From: Gnetum montanum | Lineage: Eukaryota > Streptophyta > Gnetopsida > Gnetales > Gnetaceae | Reading direction: 5' to 3' | Assembly: GCA_015680685.1 (NCBI GenBank) | Contig: MNCI01037652.1 | Location: 321,316 to 385,315 of the forward strand | DNA length: 64,000 nucleotides | Position numbers and translations under genes: made by a program | Notes under the pieces: model-generated | Seen by the model: only the letters and a program-made list of their open reading frames with translations | Databases searched by the model: none | What the model was told of the DNA's origin: nothing | Part shown: positions 37,130 to 47,580 of the stretch, piece by piece | How positions within the stretch are numbered: the first letter of the stretch is position 1 | How the letters are laid out: every line of letters begins with the position of its first letter

Positions 37130-37268
37130 TAAGCTATGATATTCAATTTATCAACATCCAACTAGTCTCCATCCATAGAATTTGACCAGATCATGCATGA
37201 ATGCTTATGATTCATATAGTTGGATGTAGATTTTTTGTGCCGCTCATAATTGGTGCCATTACCAAGGA
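37130..37268 (+). mobile_element. LTR right end plus primer binding site of another family copy
   Basis: ACTAGTCTCCATCCATAGAATTTGACCAGATCA at about 37159 aligns with ACTAGTCCATCTGCAGAGTTCGACC before the end of the LTR at 39086. The LTR ends GCTCATAA at about 37248, and TGGTGCCATTACCAAGGA at 37251-37268 is its PBS. The left part of this LTR may reach a TGATGAGTAG at 36434, but I cannot follow the homology through. The internal region after it decays into non-coding text. Confidence 0.6.
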
Positions 37269-38259
37269 TGGTGCTAGTGTTTTAGATAGTTAGAATTATT
37301 TAAATATTGTTGTTAGAACCCAAAACTAATTATTGTTTAAACTTTTACATGAAAAGTCTTAGTTATTTATCTCAATCTTTAAACTTTTAGAATCATTTAA
37401 ATATTATCTGAAAGGATCAATGTCTATAAGCTCTTCATGTATGTTATCTTTCGAATACATTTCTATTGCTAGAATTTGTTTATTTAACAATCATTTCTAT
37501 GACCTTAAACATTAGTATTTTTAATCATCATCATGCTTTTTTTATTATTCAAAAGTAGACTCATATATTTTATACAACATCCCCTAAGAATTGGAAGATT
37601 CTTTGTTTTGTTAAATATCTAAATCTATTTTTGATTTTTAAAAAACTTAAAAAGAATATTGTCTTTTTAATTAAACCATTCAAGAATTTTGAATTCCTAG
37701 ATGTATACAGTCATTTTTATTGAAGTTTATATATGACTGATGTAGATCTTGACTCGCTTAAACTAGAAATTCTTATGTATGATAATGGAATTAATTATGT
37801 GTAATCACTTTTATATTATAAGCTTTCAAAGTTATGTCACTATTTCCATTAATAGAATCATATGTTTAACTCATTTTATTTCATCCTCCATAAGAAGGTA
37901 ATGCAAGCACATTAGTAACAAGTTGTTTCATATCATGCTAAGGTTTCTTTTGACGAAGTTTTAATAACTAATGCTTCCTTTTCATTTAATGGTACTTGAA
38001 AAAATTTGCCTTCAAGAAATGTTCTAGTTAGTTTAATTCCAAAAAGTTCTGTATCCACTAATGAGAAATAAATATCCTAAGACCTCACAAAATTCTATTA
38101 TTAATTTAGATGATTTCCAAATGATTATAAGAAAGAAAACCTAAAAGGCATCCACAAAATGGTTGGGCCATTTCTTTTATGTTTTCACCTCCGTTTAATG
38201 CTTTTCTATAGTTTTACTAACTTTTTTCTTTATAATATATTTTATTTTTGGAGTCCAAC
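37269..38259. other. Decayed internal sequence, no gene seen
   Basis: Follows the PBS at 37251, so it may be the 5' leader of that element. GTGTTTTAGATAGTTAGAATT near 37,275 resembles the leader at 39,105-39,130. The rest is unreadable. The last five bases, CCAAC, are the target duplication of the next element. Confidence 0.4.
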
Positions 38260-39086
38260 TGATGAGTCGCATTTTGGGCGACCGCGATATCGCATACGCG
38301 ATATCGCATGCTCGTCGTGATATTGTGTACGCAATATCGCAACCCGCCACCAGTTCTATAAATAAGAGGAGGCTCTCCCTTATTTCTCAGTTTTTGGTTA
38401 GATTGTAGCAAAACTTTGGCAGTTTTCTCCCTCCAGAGATAGAATATTTTCCAGTGTATGCCCGCAGTGTGATGAATGTAATTGTACGACATCCTTTATT
38501 CGAGTGTGGTGTACTTGGACACGCACATGATCGGCAATAAAGATCGAGATTACTTCATCATTGCAGCATTCACTTTGTTTATTTATTTATTTCAATGTTA
38601 TTTACTACTTTCCTAATTAGTCTCTCTTACCCTTAAACTCATGTTAAAACGCAAAATGAGTACAACTTGATTATGAGCATTTAAGTGTGATTACTTGGTA
38701 ACCCAGTAGCGTACCTAGGATCTACGCTTGGTAATCCTAGTGGTAGTCATGCACGAAGTCCAAGATGTGTACGGATAATCAAGGAATGGATGCTCATCGC
38801 ACTTAGGCTAGATTAGATTCTCTTACCCTTTTTCTCCTAGCTTAGTAATTATTACTTTCCATTACCTTTAGGAGTAGCGTTAGATTAGGAACCACATCAT
38901 ACACCTCACTCTGGACTAAACCATACGTGACAAATATAATACTAGTCCAGGTGGGAAGACAGCGAACTGTGACCTAAGGCTAACTGTCTAGGTGCCACAA
39001 CTAGTCCATCTGCAGAGTTCGACCAAATCGCGTGTGTAACGCTCGTATTCGTATGGTTGAGTGTAGGGGTACCTTGCCACTCATCA
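38260..39086 (+). repeat. 5' LTR (827 bp) of the complete element
   Basis: U3 carries two palindromic blocks, GCGATATCGCATACGCGATA at 38283 onward and a decayed one near 38318-38340. The second is absent from the 3' LTR and accounts for most of the 35-bp length difference. TATAAATA at 38357 and AATAAA at 38536 fit the promoter and poly(A) signal of a plant LTR. Confidence 0.9.
38357..38364 (+). promoter_or_regulatory. LTR TATA box
   Basis: TATAAATA lies about 15 bases downstream of the palindromic U3 block and upstream of the GGCTCTCCCTTATTTCTCAG segment shared by all young family LTRs. In the 3' LTR the same place reads CATAAATA. Confidence 0.6.
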
Positions 39087-39087
39087 T

Positions 39088-39105
39088 TGGTGTCGTTGCC
39101 GGGGA
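39088..39105 (+). other. Primer binding site, tRNA-Asp type
   Basis: TGGTGTCGTTGCCGGGGA starts one base after the LTR. It resembles the widely seen Athila-type PBS TGGCGCCGTTGCCGGGGA, which pairs with the 3' end of plant tRNA-Asp. The tRNA assignment is from memory of the family. Confidence 0.75.
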
Positions 39106-39231
39106 CAATCCTAGTTATCTAGATTAGTTATATCATACAAGGTCACTGTATAGGACTTAACGATATATCTCTTAGGAAGAAGAATTAGTTATTAAAAATT
39201 CACATACAAATTCACACACAACTCCACAACA

Positions 39232-40134
39232 ATGCCTCTTCTACAAGACTATGATAATGCCACACTTAGTGAGGAAGTTCATTGGAGAACCAACGAACTA
39301 TATGACAATGAACATTGGAGTATGCAACCCAAGGTGGGGGTTTCTTATAAACATGAACGAAAGCCACGTCATCACAATGCACGAAAGCACAACTTACCCA
39401 ATGATGATGAACCCCTACTAGCCACTACAAGCTTAACGCAAATACAAGAGGCTGTTCGAATCTTTCGTAGGCATCGTAAAGAGAGCCATCTACCTAGGCT
39501 CGATTTAAACAACTTCCCTACTTTTTCAAGAGGCTATGACTTAGATCTGCATCAACATTTACAAGCCTTCTACGATGCCTACACATGGAATAACATTGAT
39601 AATGATTGGCAAAAACTTAAGTTCTTTCCTATGACACTCGTTGACCAAGCGAAAGTATGGTATAAATCGTTAAAACCAAATTCAATACGATGTTGGTCAA
39701 CAATGGTAGAAGTCTTTAACAAAAAATATCAAACCTACGCAAGAGTGTCAACCTTGAGGAAACAAATCCAAGGGTGGAAACAAGCACAACATGAACCCTT
39801 GGACATGGCCTTAGAAAGATATTATGCACTGTTAAACAACTATCCAGGCCATGAGTTGTCTGAGGAAAGGCTAGTGTACCATATCATTGATGGGCTACGT
39901 GATGAAACAAGAGCGACCCTAGGGGTGTATGCCCAAGGGCAACTATACGACCTACAAACCCATCAAATCCAAGAGCTTATTAAGCGGGTAGCAAAAGAAG
40001 AAGGAGAGATGGCTAGATGGGAGAGTGTTGAAAAACATCAACGAGATCAAAATCTCAACTTAACAAAGGTCCATGATCATAAAAAGNAAATGGAGACACC
40101 CTTCATATCATCTGAATCCAAACGCTTATCTTGA
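39232..40134 (+). CDS. Gag of non-autonomous Athila-like element
   Basis: ATG at 39232 opens 300 codons with no stop. The capsid-type retrotransposon gag domain spans about residues 90-250: PRLDLNNFPTFSRGYDLDLH, WQKLKFFPMTLVDQAKVWY, FNKKYQTYARVSTLRKQIQG, EPLDMALERYYALLNNYPGH and LVYHIIDGLRDETRATLG. A Lys/Glu-rich segment follows. The stop at 40134 comes shortly after an N at 40087, and continuing text in another frame (HVSPTGPP, then Pro/His-rich) runs on to the next ORF. The true gag is therefore probably longer and the break may be a sequencing gap. It is better preserved than any other element ORF here. Confidence 0.85.
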   Translation: MPLLQDYDNATLSEEVHWRTNELYDNEHWSMQPKVGVSYKHERKPRHHNARKHNLPNDDEPLLATTSLTQIQEAVRIFRRHRKESHLPRLDLNNFPTFSRGYDLDLHQHLQAFYDAYTWNNIDNDWQKLKFFPMTLVDQAKVWYKSLKPNSIRCWSTMVEVFNKKYQTYARVSTLRKQIQGWKQAQHEPLDMALERYYALLNNYPGHELSEERLVYHIIDGLRDETRATLGVYAQGQLYDLQTHQIQELIKRVAKEEGEMARWESVEKHQRDQNLNLTKVHDHKKXMETPFISSESKRLS

Positions 40135-40230
40135 TCAACAACATGTTTCTCCAACTGGGCCACCACACTCTATCGCACCACATTACCATNACAAAGATCA
40201 ATAAGATGTTGGACTAGACATATCAAAAGT

Positions 40231-40866
40231 GTGGAGAATNCCTCCAACAAAACCACCACCTTGTGTACCTTACACTTCTCCTCATTTTCAACATTCTCAT
40301 TTTTCCCTCCTTCTGCATCACCACCAACTATTCCTAAGGTGTCTGCACCACCACAACAACCTCTGAACACTACTTGTGCTCATGTTTCCAATAGCAGTGA
40401 GAGACCTCAGCAACATCAAAACCGTCCTTTCTTTAAACACTGCTGTAAGAAGGGACAACACAATTCCAAGGCCACTGCATCTTCCAACATAGCACAAGTC
40501 CCACACTGTGGTGCAACCTTATCTTCTAACCCAATGCCTCATGTTACTTCATCAGGGCGACCAACTCACACTCCAACAATCATGCGGCCCAATGAACACA
40601 AACATGGAGAGCGACAACCCAATCCTTGCATACCATCTAACGGTCCCAAACATCATAGTGGGTCAACTCATTATCCGGGAACTACATCGTATAAATTTCC
40701 CTACTATGCTTATTATAATCAAGTGTGTGAAACCCAATGGGGTAAATATGACCAAGCCAAAATACTTTCAACATGCAAGGATCCCCATCGTAATTTATTA
40801 ATCCTTGCCGTCCTCAACCATTTAGCTATGAGGGATATTCCCCATTACAATAGCAAGCAGGATTAA
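40231..40866 (+). CDS. Proline/histidine-rich continuation of gag or separate ORF
   Basis: A 211-codon open stretch rich in Pro, His, Ser and Asn (PPSASPPTIPKVSAPPQQP, PNPCIPSNGPKHHSG). There is a cysteine pair (FFKHCCKKG) but no intact CCHC knuckle. It starts 97 bases after the gag stop, with Ns at 40190 and 40240 between, so it may be the C-terminal part of one gag polyprotein split by gaps. It ends YNSKQD just before an extended poly-T tract. Confidence 0.6.
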   Translation: MENXSNKTTTLCTLHFSSFSTFSFFPPSASPPTIPKVSAPPQQPLNTTCAHVSNSSERPQQHQNRPFFKHCCKKGQHNSKATASSNIAQVPHCGATLSSNPMPHVTSSGRPTHTPTIMRPNEHKHGERQPNPCIPSNGPKHHSGSTHYPGTTSYKFPYYAYYNQVCETQWGKYDQAKILSTCKDPHRNLLILAVLNHLAMRDIPHYNSKQD

Positions 40867-42670
40867 TAAATATTTTTCATTTTCTTTAATTTTACAACTT
40901 TTTTTTTCCAATTTTTCATTTTTCAACTTCTTGTTTTGTCTTTTTGTCTTTTTAGTATTTTTGTTTTTTTTTGTAAGTAATCTCATCTATGAATAAAACA
41001 CTCATGTGGATCGTTGGTTGAGGTGTGTTCTATGTTGTCCAGTCTCGANNNNNNNAGGGTACAGTGATATTCTTGAAATTCTAAAAACTTAAAATTAATT
41101 TTGTGTTCATTGTACCCAGAATGAAGAAGAATGGACCAAGAGGGAATGATTAGTGTGTGACATCAAAGGGATTTGTGGATTCTCTTTGGTGACATCTGTG
41201 GGAGTTATCATGCAATGTGGTTGTACTAAGATCCTTGTAGATCTAACGAAAAATGGGAGTAAGAGTAATGAAAAGGGTACTATGAAAAATCCAATGCTAT
41301 GCTAGGGGGTTCCATTGGAAAGACATGCACCCATGCCTAAAGGTTGGCGACTTCTCTGGATTCAGTATTCGAAAAAAACAAAAAAAAAGAGAAAAAGAAA
41401 ACGAAAAGAAAAGTGCCACAAAACAAAAATCACTCCTTCCTTGGACAAAACACCAAGTGATCGTATGCCTTGTTTTTATGGTACTCTCATGGTTGTTCAT
41501 CATGCAATGAAACAATGCGATGTCACTGATTAGAAGGATGGACTTGGTCCTGATCTTGGAACGATGGGTTAATGACACCTTAATCATGCTTTACACACAG
41601 GATTCACTATGCCCTGGGTCAGTTACCTCATGTCCCAATATCTACGATTCCTTCTATACTTTGTCTCATCTCACTATTTGTGTAATTGTAGCTCGTGTCA
41701 TGTGTAGCATAGAATTCTTACCTCACTCCGGTGACATTTACATGTGTGTGTTTTGTGAAGTTAGTGCGGATTACATTTAACCCTTCTAGTGCCCATGGAC
41801 ACTTTAAGTATGGTTACACAAGGGCATTATAGGTTGGAACCTGCTTTGGGGAGGACCCACTTGTGTAATCTTTTGTAATTTTCACTTATGACACAGCTCA
41901 CACACACCATTTATTACCCTCAGCGTATTGTTCATGATATTCATTCCTTACTATTACCCCTCTGAATTTCAACGTTCCCATGAACCATCGCATAACCTTT
42001 TTCTTACCACCCAAGGTTTTATTGATAAAATCCACACCATCATCATTAATTGTGCCTTTCGAATTAATGGAATTACCCTAGAACTCCTTCATAATAGCCC
42101 AATGTCCTCAGCTTATAGCGTTGATTTCAAGAAAATCCTTTAAAAGTTTGGTACATTCTCTAAGTACCCTAACTTCGATGAAAATATATATACATGACCC
42201 CCCTATGCTAATCAACATCATTTGCAATTGTTCACGTAGGGGAAGTTTTTCAATTCCTCTCTACAACTCGCGATTGTGCATCCTGTGCTTTCATATCCAT
42301 AACTCGCTCGCTGGTACTCCGATTTTCATTCCATTTGAACCTAATTGAACCCGAAGTGTTTAGCTTAGTCATGGAGGAGGGGCACCTACCGAATAGCGCC
42401 TAAATTTTTTGGAATTTTTCATTGCCCAAAGGACATTATTAAGGGTAATTAGTTGTAAATTAAGAATAAAATGTGCCAAAAAAATCATTTAATCCTTTAG
42501 GTACACCGGGAGATTAAAATTGGAAACCACCTAAGTAAAACGGACTCATTATTACAATCTTTTGGGCAATATCACATAGAGATAAACAAATTAATTAATT
42601 AAGGCAATTAGTAAGGTATAACATAACTTTGGTAACAACCTTACTAATAATTGGCCCCGTGTGATTGCAG
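40867..42670 (+). other. Non-coding middle of the element (pol position)
   Basis: T-rich at 40,870-40,975, seven Ns at 41049-41055, A-rich at 41,370-41,410. Short open stretches on both strands have no known match. Pol would normally sit here and none of its motifs is present. The region ends in a pyrimidine-poor AATTGGCCCCGTGTGATTGCAG just before an ATG. Confidence 0.55.
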
Positions 42671-43225
42671 ATGGCCCCAAAACGCGGACAACAGGAAGGT
42701 CCTGCTCAAGGTGCGATCAAACGACCTAGAAGAGGTGAAGGACAAGTTCTTGCCGAATAACATGCAAAGCAGGAGGAACAATCATTTAGTATCCACCAAG
42801 AAGACCCTGCTACTGTACAATCAAGGCCTACCCTCTCTAAAAGCGGTTCCTGGTACTTAGGGGAAATGTACCAATTTTGGCACAATAAAGAAGAAGGCAC
42901 CACGGTTAACAATTGTGGTGTGACTATTGATTTCTCTGTTCAAGCCATTTCAAAAATATTAAACCTTCTGAATACATGGCCAAAGGTTGCTCAAATGCAG
43001 CTGGACACTTTCAGAACCAAGCAACTTAATAAACTGTTGACAGAGAATAAAAGGGTGGTGGAAGAAAAAGAGAAGGCTAACTAGGATGCCTCCATGGCAC
43101 AAGACCCTCGAACCGAAGAGGAGAAGCTCCAGGCCATACTTCAGCATCATCAAGCCTCAAAACCTGGAGCACACAACAAAGGGAAGGCACCAATGGAGGA
43201 GCCACCGTTACCTAGAACTACATGA
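42671..43225 (+). pseudogene. 3' ORF of Athila-like element (coiled-coil, nuclear-type basic N-terminus)
   Basis: A single frame of 185 codons from ATG at 42671 to TGA at 43225, interrupted by TAA at 42758-42760 and TAG at 43082-43084. The N-terminus is basic (MAPKRGQQ, AIKRPRRGEG). The middle has WYLGEMYQFWHNKEEG, and a Lys/Glu/Leu coiled-coil stretch (LNKLLTENKRVVEEKEK) precedes the second stop. The ATG follows GATTGCAG directly, a possible 3' splice site. Athila-lineage elements often carry an extra ORF before the 3' LTR that may be expressed from a spliced RNA. Function is unknown and no membrane segment is evident. Confidence 0.6.
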
Positions 43226-43380
43226 GTTCCATCCATTTTTGTAAATGTAGAACATTTTGTGTTGTGTCTTTATTTTGTTTTTTTTTCATTTCACACTGCG
43301 GCGTAGTCCCATTTTTACCATCCAATAATCCCATACCTATCCACTGTGTAATAATTGTAACTCAAGGACGAGTTTTCATT

Positions 43381-43394
43381 CAATCGTGGGGGTA
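43381..43394 (+). other. Polypurine tract before 3' LTR
   Basis: CAATCGTGGGGGTA lies directly before the TGATGAGT of the 3' LTR. The G run is the likely plus-strand primer. The aligned place before 12188 reads GTCATTGAAGTA, the same tract after G-to-A change. Confidence 0.7.
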
Positions 43395-44186
43395 TGATGA
43401 GTCACGTTTTGGACAACCGCAATATCACGTATGTGATATCGCAGCCTTCCGCCAATTCCATAAATAAGAGGTGGCTCCCTTGTTTCTCAGTTTTTTGTTA
43501 GATTGTACTGAAACTCTAGCAATTTTCTCCCTCCAGAGATAGAATATTTTCCAATGTATGCCCGCAGTGTGGTGAATGTAATTGTACGGCATCCTTTATT
43601 TGAGTGTGACATACTTGGACATGCACATGACCGGCAATAAAGATCAAGATTACTTCATCATTGCAGCATTCACTTTGTTTATTTATTTATTTAATTGTTA
43701 TTTACTAGTTTCCTAATTAGTCTCTCTTACCCTCAAACTCATGTTAAAACGTGGAATGAGTACGACTTGATTACGAGCATTTAAGTGTGACTACTTGGTA
43801 ACCCAGTAGTGTACCTAGGATCTGCACTTGGTAATCCCAGTGGTAGTTATGCATGAAGTCCAAGATGTGTATGGATAATCAAGGAAAGGATGCTCATCGC
43901 ACTTAGGCTAGATTAGATTCTCTTACCCTTTCTCTCCTAGCTTAGTAATTATTACTTTCCATTGCCTTCAGGAGTAGCATTAGATTAGGAACCACATCAT
44001 ACACCTCACTCTGGACTAAACCATACATGACAAATATAATATTAGTTCAGGTGGGAAGATAGCGAACTACGACCTAAGGCTAACTATCTAGGTGCCACAA
44101 CTAGTCCATCTGCGGAGTTCGACCGGATCACGCGTGTAACACTCCGATTCGTATGGTTGAGTGTAGGGGTACCTTGCCACTCATCA
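43395..44186 (+). repeat. 3' LTR (792 bp) of the complete element
   Basis: Near-identical to the 5' LTR apart from scattered transitions and about 35 bases missing from the palindromic U3 block. It ends ACTCATCA followed by the CCAAC target copy. Confidence 0.9.
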
Positions 44187-45313
44187 CCAACATTCAATCC
44201 TCTTCCAAGCCTTCTTCCCCATAAATTTCTTATTCAATCAAAATATAAGTGAGGAAATATTTTTAAAATTAGGTACTTTTCTCAAAAATTGATGATCATA
44301 AATAATACATTTGGCTAAAAATCTTATGTGATCATGGTTGTGCTTTTCTTACCATATGCTATTTTGTCCTTAGAGATGCTACACTGTATGATATTATAGA
44401 GTTATCTTGTGATCATCCTTTCTAATTCTTTGATAGACATATTATACAATTTTTTAAAAAAAAAGATATATGTTTGTGAAGATTTTATTGATAGTTTAGA
44501 CATTGTTGAAGATCGTAATTAGACATGGCATTCTATAGGTGGCACTATTAATAAGATGGATCAACAACTATTAGAATGGATGAAAATGTTTAATTTTGCC
44601 ATTTGCAATGGCCTTGCTAGATTTCCTCGATTTTTATCATTTACTTTCACAACACCTTGACATAATTGTTTCATTGATTTTCTTTTATGTTCTTATGGAA
44701 AATCAAATTTATAAAGAAGTTGAAAGTTGGAGAGGATTTGTTGGAGTCTTGCCATCATTTAGAGTTTTTATTGCAAATTATAATTTCTTGTTAGATAACA
44801 AAAAATAGGGACAAAAATTTTAGTAGAGAATCATTCCAAAAGTCAAAGAAAAATATATCAATGTAGCAAACAATAAATGAAATCTTGAAAGATAGCATAA
44901 GTAGCTAGAGCAAATTTTGCTTATAGCAACTAAGCAAGTTATGCATTCAAAACAATAGAGTACTTACTTGGTGTGATGAGGATTATGTGTAGGCTAAATA
45001 GAATGCAAATAAGAAACACAAACAAAGTTTAGTTAAGCATATAAGATTAGAACCAAGAGGAGAAAATTTACTAGGGAGCGACAAGAATATTTTACTGCTA
45101 CCATTAAAAAGAAGGCTAGACAGTTTTGGCAATGTTTTTATCATCAAGCCCCTTCATCATTTAATTTTTCTTTTCAAGATATATAATCATTTGACAATAA
45201 ACTATTTATAGAAAAAGATGAAATTTCTACTATTAGTATACACCAAGAACTTCTTCAATTTACTCTTGATGAAATCATAGAGGATATTAAAAAGCTAGCA
45301 TAAAGTAAAGCTA

Positions 45314-46842
45314 TGTTAGAAATAGTGTGGATGTATGCCTTCCAACTCCTCCATCTCTATTTCTTTTGATGTTGAATAGAGTAAGATGTAGTGGTAGTAT
45401 TTGTTTTGATGTTGGTGAGCTTACTTTGATGTATTAGGACTTATAATTATCTTTGTTTAAAGAAAAAGGATCCTAGAAGGTTAGGAATTGAACAAATTGC
45501 TAAAAAAAACAAGAAGGAGCCAAGAGCTTCATGTGTGGCTCATGTTCAAAGAGCTAAAATCCTTCACAAAAAAGTATAAATAGGGGTGAACCCCTTCCCT
45601 TGTAACTTGTCTTTCCCTGTTGAGTTGTAGCGAATAGAAGGTCTCCCTTCCTTAAATTCTTGAGGGGTCTTCTGCAAGCTTTATATGCTTGGGAAAATCT
45701 CCTAGATTCTTCCTTTTTTCTTTCTTGTATTTTTGCAACATAACTCTCACATCTTCAAGAGGGAATCCCCTTCCACAGGTTCTTTTCTCAAATTCTCACA
45801 TGATCTTCTCTCATAATTTCTTTCATTTTATGCATTTTCACATGTTTCTTGCATGCATATTCAAATTCATGCTCTCAAGTTTTTGAAGTTAATTACATGT
45901 TTCCTCATGTTTCTAACAAAGTATTAAAGAGTTTAGAGATGGTTTTATGCTCTATTTGATGGGATTCACTTCCAATTTGAAAATTTAGGCTAAATTTTCT
46001 CTTGTTTCATGTTCATGTTAAAGGGTTTTAGCTCGTTTCATGTTAATTTAATGTAAAAGCTCGTAAATCTATTTGCATGAGCTTGATTCAAGCTTCTCTA
46101 GCTTATATGAGTTAATTGTCATGTTTATTTCAAAATTGTAAAAACATTTGAAGAGATTTGAGGGAGGATTCAAGAGGTTTATATATGTTTTGTGAGTTGC
46201 ATGTTTCACACTTTAGAAGGATTGGGCATGTGTTTGATGTTTATCTCCTAATTCAAGTTTGCCTTAACATGTTTAGAAACATTGGAACATATTTCTACTC
46301 TTGTTTATGAAGATTGTACTCTTATCTTTACACAAATTGGTTTCCAAATTTGTTTCTCTATCATTCTCTGTTTTTACGACAATTTCATAATCACTTGTGG
46401 TGAAGATAGAAGCATTTCCAAGTGGTCACAACCTTACCACAACTCGTGGTGGAAACCACAACCTCACCACAACACGTGATAAGTGACCACAACTCATGAT
46501 CTACTTATGGAACAAAATTTGCAATACAAGAGGTACCATAGAGGCTAAATGATTCACCACAACCTAACCATGTCTCATGGTTGGCTTAGAGTTGATTTTT
46601 TCTCTATTTTTTAGAGACCACAATTTGTAGGGGCCTCATGGTATTTAGCATGACCTAACCACAACCTATGGTAAGCTACCATGACACATGGTAAAATACC
46701 ACAACTCATGGAATTACAACACAACCATGTTATCACTCATGGTTGAACTCATGGTGACCAAAATCAATGTCAACGAAGTTGAAATTTCTAATACAAATTG
46801 CTTAAAGGGACCTTATTCCATTGTTAACCTTTGAAAAGTTAT
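45314..46842 (+). mobile_element. LTR-like insertion (possible solo LTR) in the LINE
   Basis: LINE coding text stops at SKA near 45,312 and resumes as ASYGLYTELL near 46,843. The insert starts TGTTAGAAATAG and has TATAAATAGGGG near 45,577 followed by a GTAACTTGTCTTTCCC segment, as in plant LTR promoters. Flanks read AGCTA on the left and AGCTT on the right, a near-match five-base duplication. The right edge lacks a clean CA, so the end is approximate. No internal genes were found, consistent with a solo LTR of about 1.5 kb. Confidence 0.5.
46425..46760 (+). repeat. Degenerate short repeats (ACCACAACTCATGGT)
   Basis: Variants of CCACAACTCATGGT or ACCACAACCTCACC recur at least ten times in about 330 bases. 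They lie near the right end of the LTR-like insertion. Confidence 0.55.
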
Positions 46843-47580
46843 AGCTTCATATGGTTTATATACAGAATTATTATAGTAGGCAGGACCTACTATGTATAGA
46901 GAAATTTGGTACATATTAAATTCAACAATGGATCAAGGATTAGATCAACATTGGAAAACTAGTAAGGCTATCTTGTTATATGAAAAGGGGGATAAAATAA
47001 TTTAAACAATTATCAAAGAATTGTTGTGAAAAATATTTTTGCTAAGTTGTTGAGCACTCTCTTGGAAAAGAGAATTAATCCTTAGGCTGAAGTTAACTAG
47101 GTTAGGTATCAAGCAAGTTTTAGATAAAATCATTCCACTATTAATCACTTAGTTAGATTGCACGGAGTTTGCAAAAAAGTCTAATCAAAAAGTTTTTATT
47201 TGTTTGCATAAAATTGAGCTCCCTTCAAAATTGGTTGTAATAACTCAAAAATTGTATGAGGAAGTAATTATTGCAAATGCTATTAAAACTTGAAAGAAAA
47301 ATTTTGAGTTCTAAAAAAAAATCAGAGTTAAGCAAGTTTATCCTCTTTCTCCAACTGTCTTTGGTAGCTTTATTAATGAAATGCAAAAGTGATTATGCAA
47401 TATGCAAGATAGTCATGCTATCAAAATGGGATCCCAATTAGTGAATCTTCTTTTGTATGTAGATGATACTACCTTGATCTCCACTACTACAAAAGGTATG
47501 CAAACTATATATTATAACTTCTATCATTATTTTTCATGAAAATGTAATATCTATCCAATAAGTTTTAACATAATAAGATT

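Larger units (their letters stand above)
38255..44191 (+). mobile_element. Complete non-autonomous Athila-like LTR element with target duplication
   Basis: Two LTRs (38260-39086 and 43395-44186) begin TGATGAGT and end ACTCATCA, a perfect 8-base inverted terminal repeat. Direct copies of CCAAC flank the element at 38255-38259 and 44187-44191. Between them, in order: PBS, gag, a proline-rich ORF, about 1.8 kb without coding match, a coiled-coil 3' ORF with two in-frame stops, and a polypurine tract. No protease, RT, RNase H or integrase was found, so it must have moved with enzymes of an autonomous relative, perhaps the lineage at 28.7-34.3 kb. CpG content is visibly higher than in the other elements and the LTRs are alike, so this is the youngest insertion here. 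Confidence 0.9.
44480..47580 (+). pseudogene. LINE (non-LTR retrotransposon), decayed and interrupted
   Basis: The end of the endonuclease domain is readable near 44,490-44,720: LLEWMKMFNFAICNGLARFP, SFTFTTP and CFIDFLLCSYG, matching the LLELC...LNGRFPG...FT...S.VDYFL pattern. LDEIIEDIKKLA near 45,270 precedes the RT. RT blocks lie at 46,970-47,180: LLYEKGDK, NNYQRIVVKNIFAKLLSTLL and QASFR.NHSTINHLVRLH. Near 47,335-47,480 come QVYPLSPTVFGSFINEM and LLYVDDTTLIS, where YVDD is the catalytic site. Stops and shifts are frequent. An LTR-like insertion splits it. Confidence 0.75.
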
